Of a DNA stretch of 64,000 nucleotides, positions 19,667 through 29,392 are shown piece after piece. The notes beneath the pieces were generated by a model that was given only the letters and a program-made list of their open reading frames with translations, was not told where the DNA came from and searched no databases. Both the position numbers and the translations under genes were made by a program. Source of the stretch: Stygiobacter sp. (GTDB lineage: Bacteria; Pseudomonadota; Alphaproteobacteria; Rhodospirillales; Magnetospirillaceae); assembly GCA_006218045.1 (NCBI GenBank), contig VBWB01000006.1, positions 1 to 64,000 on the forward strand, in the 5' to 3' direction. Position 1 is the first letter of the stretch. Each line of letters begins with the position of its first letter.

Positions 19667-20760
19667 CATTCCTTTTTCTCCGCCAGGGCAGCGACGGCAG
19701 CGATCAGATCGGCGGGGACCGGTTCCGCCCCCGGACGATTGCGCGGATGCTCCCGCAAATCCTTGATCGCCACATCGTGCCAGCGCGCCTTATCGTTGAC
19801 GGCCAGCCATGCCAGACCATAGGCCGCCATCACCTCGGCCCGCGACCGCCCCAGCAGATGCAGGGCGAAGGCCCGGTTGCAGAGCGACACCGCGGCCTGA
19901 GGCGAAATTTTCAAGGCCCGTTCGCTATCGGCCAGCAGGGCGGCATCATCACCCTTTTGGTAAGAGACCCAAGCACGATTGCCTAAGGCCTCGGCCACCA
20001 GTTCGCGAAACGCCGGTTCAGAGGCCGCGCCGAACCGCCTTACCACCTCGTCATAGACGGCGACAGCCTCATCGAACCGCCCCATTTCGCCGAGAACAAC
20101 CCCCGTATTATGCAAAGCGAGGGCGATATCAACGGCGGACGCATCGGGACTTTCCGCCACCTTGCCGAGATACAAAGCGGCATCGGCCAACTTTTTGTCG
20201 GCATAGGCGGCATGGGCGCGGATATTCCAATCCTGCGCGGTATAGCGGCTTTCCGGCCTATCCTTGACCTCGACCTCGGCATCGCGCAATTCCGCCTGCT
20301 CCGCCTCGTTCAGGGGCTTCGACTTATCGATCACACCGGCAACCAACGTGGCGAAATGGTTTTGCGTATCCTCGGCGGCCTTGGCCGTGGCGGCCTTGTG
20401 CTTGGCGAGGTCATCCTTCAATTCGTTCAGAAGATCGACACCGTTCTTTTTCAGCCAGTGCCGCGCTTCGTCGGCGGCGCGGCGGCTGGCTTGCCACAGG
20501 CCGAAGATGGCGGCCAGGGCGACGATGACGGCAAAGATGGTCAGCCAGATGTTGACGTCACCGATGCGCCCATTGGTATCCGACAAGCGTGCGCCCTGCC
20601 CGGACAATTCGGCGCGCAATTGCACCACCTCGCGCTGGGTGTCGTTCAGTTTGTCGGAAAGCTTGTCGAAACGCTCTTGCAGCGTCTTCATGTCGGCGGA
20701 CAGGGCGTCCGTCCGCGCGTCACTCTGCTTCTGCGCCATCCCCGCCCCCGCCACATCCAT
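19666..20760 (-). CDS. Membrane-anchored coiled-coil/TPR protein of unknown function
   Basis: This roughly 364-residue protein (start uncertain: ATG 20760, ATG 20739 or TTG 20781) has an N-terminal cytoplasmic coiled coil of about 50 residues (LQERFDKLSDKLNDTQREV). One membrane helix follows (IWLTIFAVIVALAAIFGLW), then a charged linker and TPR-like repeats over the C-terminal half (ALHNTGVVLGEMGRFDEAVAV, ALGNRAWVSYQKGDDAALLA). The architecture suggests a scaffold at the inner membrane. I do not recognise a named family. The gene is bracketed by two different long inverted repeats (19573-19666 and 20810-20890). Confidence 0.75.
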   Translation of the reverse strand: MDVAGAGMAQKQSDARTDALSADMKTLQERFDKLSDKLNDTQREVVQLRAELSGQGARLSDTNGRIGDVNIWLTIFAVIVALAAIFGLWQASRRAADEARHWLKKNGVDLLNELKDDLAKHKAATAKAAEDTQNHFATLVAGVIDKSKPLNEAEQAELRDAEVEVKDRPESRYTAQDWNIRAHAAYADKKLADAALYLGKVAESPDASAVDIALALHNTGVVLGEMGRFDEAVAVYDEVVRRFGAASEPAFRELVAEALGNRAWVSYQKGDDAALLADSERALKISPQAAVSLCNRAFALHLLGRSRAEVMAAYGLAWLAVNDKARWHDVAIKDLREHPRNRPGAEPVPADLIAAVAALAEKKE

Positions 20761-20809
20761 CGGTGCGAAGTTTAGACGCAAAATCCCGTCTTGGTGAGAC
20801 TAAAGAAGG

Positions 20810-20890
20810 GGCGACACGAATGAACACGAATGAACACGAAGTTCAGTGAGCTGATTTCATTCGTGTTTATTCGTGTTCATTCGTGTCGCC
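20810..20890. repeat. Long inverted repeat made of GAACACGAAT units
   Basis: The arm 20810-20840 (starting GGCGACACGAATGAACACGA) pairs with 20860-20890 at 30 of 31 positions around a 19-nt loop. Each arm contains two to three tandem GAACACGAAT units. Similar CACGAATGAACACGAAT strings are known as dispersed repeats in unrelated bacteria and often create spurious short ORFs. It lies between the TPR gene and the kinase gene 20976-24527. Confidence 0.8.
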
Positions 20891-20975
20891 ATTCCTTGGA
20901 CCAAGCCCAGCGACGACACCGACACCTCTGCGCCGTCGAAACGCCCCGGCGGCTTCGCCCGGCCTGATTTTCCCG

Positions 20976-23900
20976 TCACAGTGCCGCGATTTCCGCCGCC
21001 GCCTCGTCGAAGGCGGCCTGCATCCGTCCGGCCAGCGGGCGGGCCTGATGCAGATAGCCTTCCGCGCATAAATGCTCGATCTCGGCGCACAGCCCGGCGA
21101 AGCGGAAACAGCCGGCGGAATTGCCGGCGCCCTTGGCCGCATGGGCTGCCTCGCGCGCGCCGTCGCCGTCGCCGGTATCCAAGTGCCGCACCACCTCTTC
21201 CACCAGCGGGCGGGTGGTGTCGACGAACAGGGTCAGCAATTCACGCGCGTCATCGGTGATCGAGCCGAAAATCTCGCGCATGGGGGTAAGGTCGAGCACC
21301 GGTGCGGTCAGTTCCGACTTGCCGACCGGCACCGGGGCGACCGCCAGATTTTCCGATGCCGCACGACGCCGGCGCAAGGCCACCGCCGCCGGCAGCAACT
21401 TGCGGATGGTCGCATCCATTTGCGCCCGATCGATGGGCTTGGCCAAGAACGCGTCCATGCCGCATTCCAGGCACTTGTTGGCGGTGCCCGACAGGGCGTC
21501 GGCGGTCAGTGCCACGATGGGCAGCCGGGTCAGGGTTTCGTGCTCCCACTCCCGCACCCGCGCGGTCAGTTCATAGCCGTCCATTTCCGGCATGTGACAA
21601 TCGGTCAGCAACAGGCCGTAATCACGGATCTGCATGTATTCCCACGCTTCCAGACCGTTGCGGACGATCTCGATGGCATAGCCCATGCGTTCCATCAGAC
21701 GGCGGATGACCACCTGATTGGTGGGATTGTCCTCGGCCACCAGGATCAGGCAGCCGGCGGCGGCGGCTTCGTCGCGGGTGGGCGGGGTGAAGGATTCCGA
21801 CGGATCGGTGACCTCCTCGGCCTCGTCGGCCAGATAAGCGCGATTGGCGGCGGCCCCCACCACCCGCCACAGGGCGGTGCGGCGGATGGGCTTGGACAGG
21901 GTGGCGAACAGCCCGGCTTGCCGTGCCGCCGCCGCCGCCGCCGGATAATTGGCGTGCGCCGCCATCAGCACCACCCGGGTCATGAAGTCGTCGCCGGCGG
22001 CGCCGCGCAACGAGGCGGCCAGGGGAACCCGGGTCTGATATTCGCTTCCGGCATCCATCAGCACCACATCGTAATTCCAGCCGGCCAGAGCTGCGGCGCG
22101 CACGGCGGCCAAGGCGCCGTCGGTCGAGGCCACCACCGCCACCTGTGCCCCCAGATGGCCGAGATAATTGCGCAGGATCTCCGCCGCCATCGGCCCTTCC
22201 GCCAACAACAGCACGGCGATGCCGGCCAGATCGGGGCCGCCGGCGGAATCCTCGCCCACCTGTTCCAGCGGCAAGCTGAACCAGAAGTTGGACCCCTGGC
22301 CCACCTGACTGTCCACCCCGATCGCGCCGTCCATCATCGCCACCAGACGGCGGCAGATGGACAGGCCCAGGCCGGTGCCGCCGTAGCGGCGCGAAATGGA
22401 GGCGTCGGCCTGGCTGAACGGCTCGAACAACTTGGCCTGCTGCCCGCCGTTCAGGCCGATGCCGGTATCGCTGATGGTGAAGCGCACATGCCCGTCCGCT
22501 GCCGGCTCGGCACTGATGCGCACATAGCCCTTGTCGGTGAACTTGACGGCGTTGCCGGCCAGATTGGTGACGATCTGACGCAAGCGGGTGGCGTCGCCCA
22601 GGAACAGGTCGGGAAGCGCCGGATCGATATAGGTCATCAGACCGATGCCCTTTTCCGACGCGCGCGGGGCCAGCAATTCGGCCACGCTTTCGATGACGTC
22701 GGACAGCGACATATCGATGATCTCAAGTTCCAGCTTGCCCGATTCGATCTTCGAGAAGTCGAGGATATCGTTGATGATGGTCAGAAGCGCGGTGGCCGAA
22801 TCGCGGATGACGCGGGCCATTTCCTTCTGTTCCTGGGCCAGCGGCATGTCTTCCAGCAATTGCGCCATGGTCAGCACGCCGTTCATGGGCGTCCTGATCT
22901 CGTGGCTCATGGTGGCCAGGAACAAACTCTTGGCCTGGCTGGCGTCCTCCGCCGTCCGCTTGGCCTCGGCCAGGGCGTCTTCCTGTTCCTTGCGCTTGGT
23001 GATGTCGGCGGTGGACACGCACACCGCCGGCTCGCCATCCATGTCGATGGCCGCCGCCGACATCATCGCCCAGAATTCCGTGCCGTCGGCCCGGCGCATA
23101 CGGCTTTCGTAATCGGCCAGATAGCCTTGGCCGCGCACCAGTTCGACCACCCGGTCGCGGTCGGCGGGATCGGCATAGAACCAGGCGGCGTCGACGCCGC
23201 TGCTGTCGTTGGGGCGCGCCCCGAACAACTCCGACCAGCGCGGATTGACGTACAAGATGGCGTTGTCGGACACCCGGCTGATGGCCAGGGCCAGGGGCGA
23301 GGTGTCCAGAATGGTGCGCAGCCGGCCTTCGCTTTCCTTCAACGCGTCGGTGGAATCCTGCAACTGGGCCAAGGCGCGCTGAAACACCACCAGCTCACCG
23401 GCCATGTCGGCGATCTCGTCATTGCCCGAGGACTCCACCTTGGTGTGGTAATCGCCCTCGACGATGCGATGCATGGCCGAGGCCAGACCGGCCAGACGGT
23501 TGACGATGTTGCGGCCCAGATACATCCACACGAACAACAGCGGCCCCAACACGGTGACCACGGCGATGCCCATCATCACCTGCCGCCCGGTGGTCAGGGC
23601 GGCGCCCGCCCTGCGTTCATTGGCGATGGCGGCGGCTTCGGTTTCCGAGACGATGCGGCCGACCACCGACGAGGTCCGCGCCACCAGATCGCGGCCCTCT
23701 TCGTTGGCGGCCACCAGACGGACATCGGTCATCAGGCCGCGGGTGCGCAACTCGAACACGTTTTCCGGGCCGCTGCCCAGGGTGATGGCCGCCCGCGCCG
23801 CCTCGCGCAGGGCGCCGTCGACAATACGCGGGTTGTCGATCATTTCCGCCAGCCGCCGCGACAGCGTTTCATAGCGGCGGCGCATCTCGCCCAAACCGTC

Positions 23901-24527
23901 CATGTCGCGGCCGGCATGGGCCTGACGCAACAGGTCCGACGCCTGAGCCACCACCGCCAGATCGGCATCGGCGCCCTTGCGCGTCAGCAAGGTGCGCACG
24001 GCATTATCCAGATTGACCAGATCCAGGCCTTGCTGACGGCTGCGTTCGGTCTGTTGCAGGCGGCGGTCGACCAGGGCGTTACGCCCGACCACATTGTCGC
24101 CGATGGACACCATCAGGGTGCGCAATTCCTGCAATTGCGGCAGGTTGATGCTGGTGCCTTCCAGGTCTTCGATCAGATTGCGCAAGCGCTGCGCCTGCTG
24201 TTGCAGGGCGACGAAATTGTTTTGCCGCTGGAACTGGCTTTGCGACGAATCCAAAGCCGGGGCGGCGGCGGCCAAACGGGCGGTGGCTTCCGACAGTTTC
24301 AAGGCGGCGGCCACGCTGGGCAGATTGGCACGGGTGACGGTGGCCAGCAGACGCCCGACCTCGGAATAGCTGCTCCAGGCCAGCCAACCGGCCAGCAAGG
24401 TCACGCCGGACACCAGGCCGACGGCGACCAGCAGCTTGGCGCGGATACCGAACCGGTATCGGCGTTTGCCTTCATCCGCCGACGCGCTTACCGCAACCTC
24501 GGGTTTCGGGTCCGCCGAAAAATCCAC
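20976..24527 (-). CDS. TorS-like hybrid sensor histidine kinase (HAMP-PAS-HisKA-HATPase-REC-REC-Hpt)
   Basis: This 1183-residue inner-membrane kinase has TM1 at about 28-50, a helical periplasmic sensor of about 250 residues, TM2 near 310-330, HAMP, and PAS about 385-500. The HisKA has MSHEIRTPMNG (His about 541), followed by HATPase about 645-760. A first receiver-like domain (about 780-900) keeps the phospho-Asp in VVLMDAG and the Lys in LSKPIR but lacks the acidic pair. A second, complete receiver (about 925-1045) has LLTDCHMPEMDG. A C-terminal Hpt carries AAHAAKGAGNSAG (His about 1126). The layout allows a four-step phosphorelay, but no response regulator is adjacent. Confidence 0.92.
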   Translation of the reverse strand: MDFSADPKPEVAVSASADEGKRRYRFGIRAKLLVAVGLVSGVTLLAGWLAWSSYSEVGRLLATVTRANLPSVAAALKLSEATARLAAAAPALDSSQSQFQRQNNFVALQQQAQRLRNLIEDLEGTSINLPQLQELRTLMVSIGDNVVGRNALVDRRLQQTERSRQQGLDLVNLDNAVRTLLTRKGADADLAVVAQASDLLRQAHAGRDMDGLGEMRRRYETLSRRLAEMIDNPRIVDGALREAARAAITLGSGPENVFELRTRGLMTDVRLVAANEEGRDLVARTSSVVGRIVSETEAAAIANERRAGAALTTGRQVMMGIAVVTVLGPLLFVWMYLGRNIVNRLAGLASAMHRIVEGDYHTKVESSGNDEIADMAGELVVFQRALAQLQDSTDALKESEGRLRTILDTSPLALAISRVSDNAILYVNPRWSELFGARPNDSSGVDAAWFYADPADRDRVVELVRGQGYLADYESRMRRADGTEFWAMMSAAAIDMDGEPAVCVSTADITKRKEQEDALAEAKRTAEDASQAKSLFLATMSHEIRTPMNGVLTMAQLLEDMPLAQEQKEMARVIRDSATALLTIINDILDFSKIESGKLELEIIDMSLSDVIESVAELLAPRASEKGIGLMTYIDPALPDLFLGDATRLRQIVTNLAGNAVKFTDKGYVRISAEPAADGHVRFTISDTGIGLNGGQQAKLFEPFSQADASISRRYGGTGLGLSICRRLVAMMDGAIGVDSQVGQGSNFWFSLPLEQVGEDSAGGPDLAGIAVLLLAEGPMAAEILRNYLGHLGAQVAVVASTDGALAAVRAAALAGWNYDVVLMDAGSEYQTRVPLAASLRGAAGDDFMTRVVLMAAHANYPAAAAAARQAGLFATLSKPIRRTALWRVVGAAANRAYLADEAEEVTDPSESFTPPTRDEAAAAGCLILVAEDNPTNQVVIRRLMERMGYAIEIVRNGLEAWEYMQIRDYGLLLTDCHMPEMDGYELTARVREWEHETLTRLPIVALTADALSGTANKCLECGMDAFLAKPIDRAQMDATIRKLLPAAVALRRRRAASENLAVAPVPVGKSELTAPVLDLTPMREIFGSITDDARELLTLFVDTTRPLVEEVVRHLDTGDGDGAREAAHAAKGAGNSAGCFRFAGLCAEIEHLCAEGYLHQARPLAGRMQAAFDEAAAEIAAL

Positions 24528-24666
24528 GCGCTCATCTCCCTTCGCACAAGCGGCCCATCATGCCCCATGCACAGGCAGGCGACAATCCCACCGAGCTTAT
24601 GGCATATCCAAACCAAGCTCAGTGCTGGTAAGATGCCGCCCCGTTGAGATGGTAACCGGAGTCCCG

Positions 24667-25980
24667 ATGGCCTCGCCCGCCCCCCAGCCCGCTTTCCCGC
24701 CCGAGATTTCCCAGACCCTGGCCCGCGCCCAGACCCTGGCCGCCGGCCAGAAACTGGACGAGGCGGAAAGATTGCTGGCGCAGTATCCCCATGTTCCCGA
24801 TTGCGTGTTCCGCCGTGCGGCCATCCTGATGACGCTGGAACGCTGGGCCGAGGCGGAAGCCGGATTCCGCACCCTGCTCAAGCTGGCGCCCAGCCATTTC
24901 GACAGCGCCATGGGACTGGCCGGCGCCCTGATCGAGCAGAACCGCGCCCAGGAGGCCATTCCGCTGCTGGAGGCCGCCTATAAGGCCCAGCCCGATGGCC
25001 GCACCCGCTATTTCCTCGGCATCGGCCTGGATCAGGCCGGACAGACGGAGCGCGCCGCCAAGCTGCTGGCCGAGGCCCGCGCCCATGTCATCGCCCAGTC
25101 GGAAAAGCGCAACCTGCTGCCCTCCGAGCTTTACATGCAGATTTCGCGGCGCTGCAATCTGCGCTGCGCCATGTGCGGCCATGAAGTGTGGAAATCCAAT
25201 TCCGGCTTCATGGAAATGGCGGTGTTCGACCGCATCCTCGAGCAGTCGCAGGCCAACGGCATCAAGACCCTGCACATCCTGTCGGGACAAGGCGAGCCCA
25301 TGCTGCACCCCCAGGTCTTCGAGATGCTGGAAAAAGCGGTGGCCATGGGCTTCAACGTCGGCATCGTCACCAACGGCACGCCCTTGACGCCGGAACGCTG
25401 CGAAAAGCTGGGCAAGCTGGGGCTGGCCTATATCCAGTTTTCCTTCGCCGGCTGGGACAAGGACAGCTACGAGGCCACCTATGTGGGGGCCAAGTTCGAC
25501 CGCACCTTGGCCAATTTGCACAAGATGGCCGAGACCACCAGGGGCACCCGGACCAACTTCATGGTCAAGGCGGTGTGCACCGGCGACAATTGGGCCGAGG
25601 TGCGCGACCGCACCCGCGCTTTCCTCGAAGGTCACGGGGTGGACAAGGTGTTCACCGTCATCGCCAACAATTTCGGCGGCAACGTGGTGCACGGCAAGTT
25701 CCACGAGCAGCTGGGCGTGTGGTCACTGAAGAACATCGAACACCAGCGGTTGATGCCCTGCCGCGTGCTGCTGCGCGCCGTCGGCGTCTTCTGCGACGGC
25801 ACGGTGACCGCCTGCGCCTGCTATGATTCCAATGCCGAGTTGAAGATCGGCAACATCATGGAGCAAAGCCTGGCGGAGATCCGCCAAGGCGCGGAATTCC
25901 GCAGGATCGTCGACGCCTTCCGCTGCGGCGACGTCAGCGCCATCCCCATGTGTTCCAAGTGCGACGACCCTTACGGCTGA
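24667..25980 (+). CDS. TPR-radical SAM/SPASM protein
   Basis: This 437-residue protein has an N-terminal TPR-like region (about 10-140, e.g. FRTLLKLAPSHFDSAMGLAG) fused to a radical SAM domain. The CxxxCxxC motif is RRCNLRCAMCGHE at about 160-167. A C-terminal SPASM-like region has FCDGTVTACACYDS and ending Cys residues in MCSKCDDPYG that probably bind an extra Fe-S cluster. ATG 24667 is chosen for the GGAG 5 bases upstream. SPASM enzymes modify peptides or activate partner enzymes; no precursor peptide gene is seen nearby. The last 10 bp overlap the convergent LysR gene. Confidence 0.88.
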   Translation: MASPAPQPAFPPEISQTLARAQTLAAGQKLDEAERLLAQYPHVPDCVFRRAAILMTLERWAEAEAGFRTLLKLAPSHFDSAMGLAGALIEQNRAQEAIPLLEAAYKAQPDGRTRYFLGIGLDQAGQTERAAKLLAEARAHVIAQSEKRNLLPSELYMQISRRCNLRCAMCGHEVWKSNSGFMEMAVFDRILEQSQANGIKTLHILSGQGEPMLHPQVFEMLEKAVAMGFNVGIVTNGTPLTPERCEKLGKLGLAYIQFSFAGWDKDSYEATYVGAKFDRTLANLHKMAETTRGTRTNFMVKAVCTGDNWAEVRDRTRAFLEGHGVDKVFTVIANNFGGNVVHGKFHEQLGVWSLKNIEHQRLMPCRVLLRAVGVFCDGTVTACACYDSNAELKIGNIMEQSLAEIRQGAEFRRIVDAFRCGDVSAIPMCSKCDDPYG

Positions 25981-26876
25981 TTTTCACCACTCCCGCAGAC
26001 GGCACGCACACAATCGCGCAGCCAGCGGTGTCCGGCATCGGCATCCAAACGTGGATGCCACAGCATGCTGATGGTCACCTGGGCAAGGGACAGCGGCAGC
26101 GGGAAGGTATGCAACCCGGCCCGTAGCGCAGCGGTATGGCGTTCCGGGAGTGCGGTGATCAGGTCCGAGGCCCGGACCAGGGCCACCGCCGCCGCAAAGC
26201 CGCCGACCATGACGACGATCCGGCGTTTCAGCCCCAAGATTGCCAGCGCGTCGTCGACCACACCGCGCTCCTGCCCACGGCGCGACACCAGGACGTGGCC
26301 GCCATCGGCGTAGCGTTCGGCGGTGACCTCGCCCTGTGCCAGCGGGTGGCCGTGACGGACGACGCCGACGAAGCGGTCGTGGAACAGGGCCATGGTCCGC
26401 ATTTCCGGCCCATCGCTCGCACTCACCACCCCGGTTTCCAGATCGATTTCGCCATGGCGCAGCGAGGCTTGGCCGCGTTCCGATTTGCCGACGAAGCGCA
26501 GCCGCACGCCGGGCGCCTGGGCGGTGATGCGGGCGATCAAGGCGGCACCGAAAGTATCGACGAAACCTTCGCCGCTGCGCAGCGTGAACACCCGCTCGAG
26601 CCGGGCAAGGTCCAGCTTTTCCGCCGGCCGCAGCACCGCCTGCGCCTCGGCCACCAAAGGTCCGATCCGGTCGCGCAATGCCAACGCCCGCGGGGTGGCG
26701 ACCAAACCGCGGCCGGAACGCACCAGCAGCGGGTCACCGGTCGCCTCGCGCAGCCGCGCCAAGGCCCGGCTCATGGCCGACGGGCTCAGGCGCAATCGCC
26801 GCGCCGCCCGGGCGACGCTGCCTTCGCTCAACAGCACATCAAGGGTGTAGAGCAGGTTCAGATCAGGTCCGGGCAT
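25971..26876 (-). CDS. LysR-family transcriptional regulator
   Basis: This 301-residue protein has an N-terminal winged helix-turn-helix at about 4-62 (LNLLYTLDVLLSEGSVARAARRL, SPSAMSRALARLRE) and a LysR substrate-binding domain at about 90-295. Start ATG 26876 has AGGGGGATG upstream; the ORF opening at 26900 lacks a site. It is divergent from the MFS transporter gene across about 130 bp, the usual layout when a LysR regulator controls the transporter. The ligand is unknown. Confidence 0.92.
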   Translation of the reverse strand: MPGPDLNLLYTLDVLLSEGSVARAARRLRLSPSAMSRALARLREATGDPLLVRSGRGLVATPRALALRDRIGPLVAEAQAVLRPAEKLDLARLERVFTLRSGEGFVDTFGAALIARITAQAPGVRLRFVGKSERGQASLRHGEIDLETGVVSASDGPEMRTMALFHDRFVGVVRHGHPLAQGEVTAERYADGGHVLVSRRGQERGVVDDALAILGLKRRIVVMVGGFAAAVALVRASDLITALPERHTAALRAGLHTFPLPLSLAQVTISMLWHPRLDADAGHRWLRDCVRAVCGSGENQP

Positions 26877-27007
26877 GGCATCATCCCCCTGCCGATACAT
26901 GGCGTTTCATGCATCAATATAGTACAAATGCTGCGCGTTCCGCCACATATGGCGACGGACTAGGATCGGGCCAGCCCCACTTCCGGGGTGCCCGGACATG
27001 GAGTCCC

Positions 27008-28417
27008 ATGATGCAGCCTCTCCCCTCCCCTCGTCCGCCATCCACTGCCGGCGCCTTGGCCGGCTTGTCGCTGGCGGTCCTGCTGGCGTCTTTGGGCACC
27101 AGCATCGCCAATGTCGCCCTTCCCACCCTGGCCGAGGCCTTCGCCGCCCCGTTCCAGCATGTTCAATGGGTCGTCCTCGCCTATCTTCTCGCCATCACCA
27201 CCCTGATCGTCGGTGTCGGACGTCTGGCCGACCTCGGTGGACGCCGCCGGCTGTTGCTGGCCGGCATCGCCTTGTTCACCCTGGCTTCGGCCCTGTGCGC
27301 CATCGCACCGGCGCTTGCGCCCCTGGTGGCGATCCGCGCGGTCCAAGGGCTGGGCGCGGCGGTGATGATGGCCCTGACCCTGGCCTTCGTCGCCGACATC
27401 CTGCCCAAGGACAAAACCGGCAGTGCCATGGGATTGCTGGGAACCATGTCGGCCATGGGCACCGCCTTGGGGCCGTCGCTGGGCGGCGGCCTGATCAGTG
27501 CCTTCGGCTGGCCGGCCATCTTCCTGGTCAACCTGCCCTTGGGGGTGGTGGCCTTTGTCCTGTGCTATCGCCATCTGCCGGCCATCGCCGCCAAGGCTGC
27601 ACCTGGCCGCCCCGCCTTCGACACTTGGGGCATGATGCTGCTGGCCCTCTGCCTGGGCGCCTATGCCCTGGCCATGACCCTGGGCGGCGGCAGGTTCGGC
27701 CCGCTCAATCTGGCCTTGCTGGCGGCGGCCGTGGTCGGGGCCGGGCTGTTCATCCGGGTCGAGGCACGGTCCGCCTCTCCCTTGATCCGGCTCACCCTGT
27801 TTGGTGACACCGGCTTACGCACAGGCTTCGCCACCAGTGCCTTGGTGGCGACGGTGATCATGACGACGCTGGTGGTGGGGCCGTTCTATCTGTCGCGCAC
27901 GCTGGGACTGAGCCCGGCCATGGTCGGACTGGCCATGACCGCCGGCCCGCTGGTCGCCGCCCTGACCGGGATGCCCGCCGGGCGTCTGGTCGACCGCGTC
28001 GGCACCCATCGCGCCACTCTGGCCGGTCTGGCCGCCATGACCATGGGCGCCGGCGCCCTGGCCGTCATCCCGTCAAATTTTGGTCTTGCCGGCTATATCG
28101 CGCCGCTGGTGGTGGTCACCGCCGGCTATGCCCTGTTCCAGACCGCCAACAACAGCGGAATCATGAGCCAAAGCCATGGCGAACAGCGCGGTGTGGTGTC
28201 CGCCCTGCTCAACCTGTCGCGCAATCTGGGCCTGATCACCGGCGCCTCGGTCATGGGGGCGGTGTTCGCCCTGGCCTGGGCCGGCACGGACATGACGCGG
28301 GCGACACCCGATGCGGTGGCCACGGGCCTGCGCACCACCTTCGCCGTCGCCGCAATCGTCGTCGTCGTCGCGCTTGCCCTCACCATCGGCGGAAAAGGGC
28401 GGCAACAGCCGGTTTAG
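27008..28417 (+). CDS. MFS transporter, DHA2-like drug:H+ antiporter family
   Basis: This 469-residue inner-membrane protein is built of many hydrophobic helices, likely 14. The first loop has GRLADLGGRRRLLL (motif A), and there are conserved VADILPKDKTGSAMG and MGTALGPSLGGGL (motif C type) stretches typical of the DHA2/EmrB-QacA group of efflux pumps. The start is ATG 27008 behind GGAG. The adjacent divergent LysR gene may control it. Its stop overlaps the convergent aldolase gene by 4 bp. Confidence 0.9.
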   Translation: MMQPLPSPRPPSTAGALAGLSLAVLLASLGTSIANVALPTLAEAFAAPFQHVQWVVLAYLLAITTLIVGVGRLADLGGRRRLLLAGIALFTLASALCAIAPALAPLVAIRAVQGLGAAVMMALTLAFVADILPKDKTGSAMGLLGTMSAMGTALGPSLGGGLISAFGWPAIFLVNLPLGVVAFVLCYRHLPAIAAKAAPGRPAFDTWGMMLLALCLGAYALAMTLGGGRFGPLNLALLAAAVVGAGLFIRVEARSASPLIRLTLFGDTGLRTGFATSALVATVIMTTLVVGPFYLSRTLGLSPAMVGLAMTAGPLVAALTGMPAGRLVDRVGTHRATLAGLAAMTMGAGALAVIPSNFGLAGYIAPLVVVTAGYALFQTANNSGIMSQSHGEQRGVVSALLNLSRNLGLITGASVMGAVFALAWAGTDMTRATPDAVATGLRTTFAVAAIVVVVALALTIGGKGRQQPV

Positions 28418-29325
28418 ACAGGAAAACCGGCCTTGCCCAGACGCTTGGCCGCCAGATCCTCGGCGTCGATGGACAGGTCCAACAGCGGCGGGCGGGTGGT
28501 GCGCCAGCTTTGGTCGCCGCTGGCCCGCGCCACCAGGGTTTTCAGCAACGGAATCAGCGGAAAATCCTGGGTGGCGACACGAAAGGCGGTCAGCGCCTCT
28601 TGCAGGCCTTCGGCATCGGCATCGCGCCATTTGCGGAACAGTTCGACCATGGCGGCGCCGTTGACATTGGCATTGGCGGAAATGCAGCCGGCACCACCCA
28701 GGCGCAGCAGCTTCAGCATCAAGGCCTCGGTGCCGGTGAAGACGTCGAAACCGGGGAAAGCACGGATCATCGCTTCCATGTTGGAAAACTCGCCCGAGCT
28801 GTCCTTGATCCCCACCACCGTGCCGGGATAGGCCTTGAGCAGGCGCTCGATCAGGGCCAGGGACAGCGGCACCCCGCTTTGGCGGGGAAAGTGATACAGA
28901 TAGACTCGCAAATTCTTGTCGCCGACCCGCTGGATGACCTCGGAATAGGACCGGAACAGGCCGTCATCGGACACGCCCTTATAGTAAAACGGCGGCAGCA
29001 TCAGCACGCCGCCGCAGCCCAGTTTGGCGGCACGGCGGCTCAGTTCCACCGTGTCGGGCAAGGCACAGGCGCCGGTGCCGGGCATCACCCGTCCCATGTC
29101 GATGCCGGCGCCGACCAACGCATCAAGCAGGTCCAGCTTCTCTTTCACCGTCAGTGAAGTGCCTTCGCTGGTGGTGCCGAACGGCGCCAGACCGATATCC
29201 AGGCTGGTCAGCACGCGGGAAAACGCGGAGAAACGCTTGGCATCGGGGGCCAAGTGACGGTCGAACGGGGTAAGCACCGGGGCCAGAACCCCGGTGATGC
29301 GGTGGGGACGGATCGAAGCGGCCAT
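28414..29325 (-). CDS. Dihydrodipicolinate synthase/N-acetylneuraminate lyase family aldolase
   Basis: This 303-residue class I aldolase of the DapA/NanA superfamily has a Schiff-base Lys in VVGIKDSSGEFSN (about 165) and a Tyr in VYLYHFPRQSG (about 138). The GTTSEGTSLT motif near 50 replaces the classic GTTGE. It forms a TIM barrel and cleaves or condenses pyruvate with an aldehyde. True DapA usually sits elsewhere and has GTTGES, so a catabolic role (2-keto-3-deoxy acid type) is more likely. It is divergent from a glycerate 2-kinase gene, in line with sugar-acid breakdown to pyruvate and glycerate. Confidence 0.85.
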   Translation of the reverse strand: MAASIRPHRITGVLAPVLTPFDRHLAPDAKRFSAFSRVLTSLDIGLAPFGTTSEGTSLTVKEKLDLLDALVGAGIDMGRVMPGTGACALPDTVELSRRAAKLGCGGVLMLPPFYYKGVSDDGLFRSYSEVIQRVGDKNLRVYLYHFPRQSGVPLSLALIERLLKAYPGTVVGIKDSSGEFSNMEAMIRAFPGFDVFTGTEALMLKLLRLGGAGCISANANVNGAAMVELFRKWRDADAEGLQEALTAFRVATQDFPLIPLLKTLVARASGDQSWRTTRPPLLDLSIDAEDLAAKRLGKAGFPV

Positions 29326-29392
29326 TGCCGTGAAGCTCCGTTTAAGGGCACCATCTGTGGCGGAGCACCAACACTAACCCATCCGAGCCAGC

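Noticed and set aside
20857-21142. Short frames containing MNTNEHE or MNTNKHE
   Set aside because: They are translations of the GAACACGAAT dispersed repeat, a known source of spurious predicted proteins.
21072-24647. Plus-strand open frame of 1191 codons opposite the hybrid kinase
   Set aside because: It is antisense to a gene with clear HisKA, HATPase, receiver and Hpt motifs. Its composition (Gly/His/Gln/Arg-rich) is the usual product of the reverse frame of high-G+C coding DNA.
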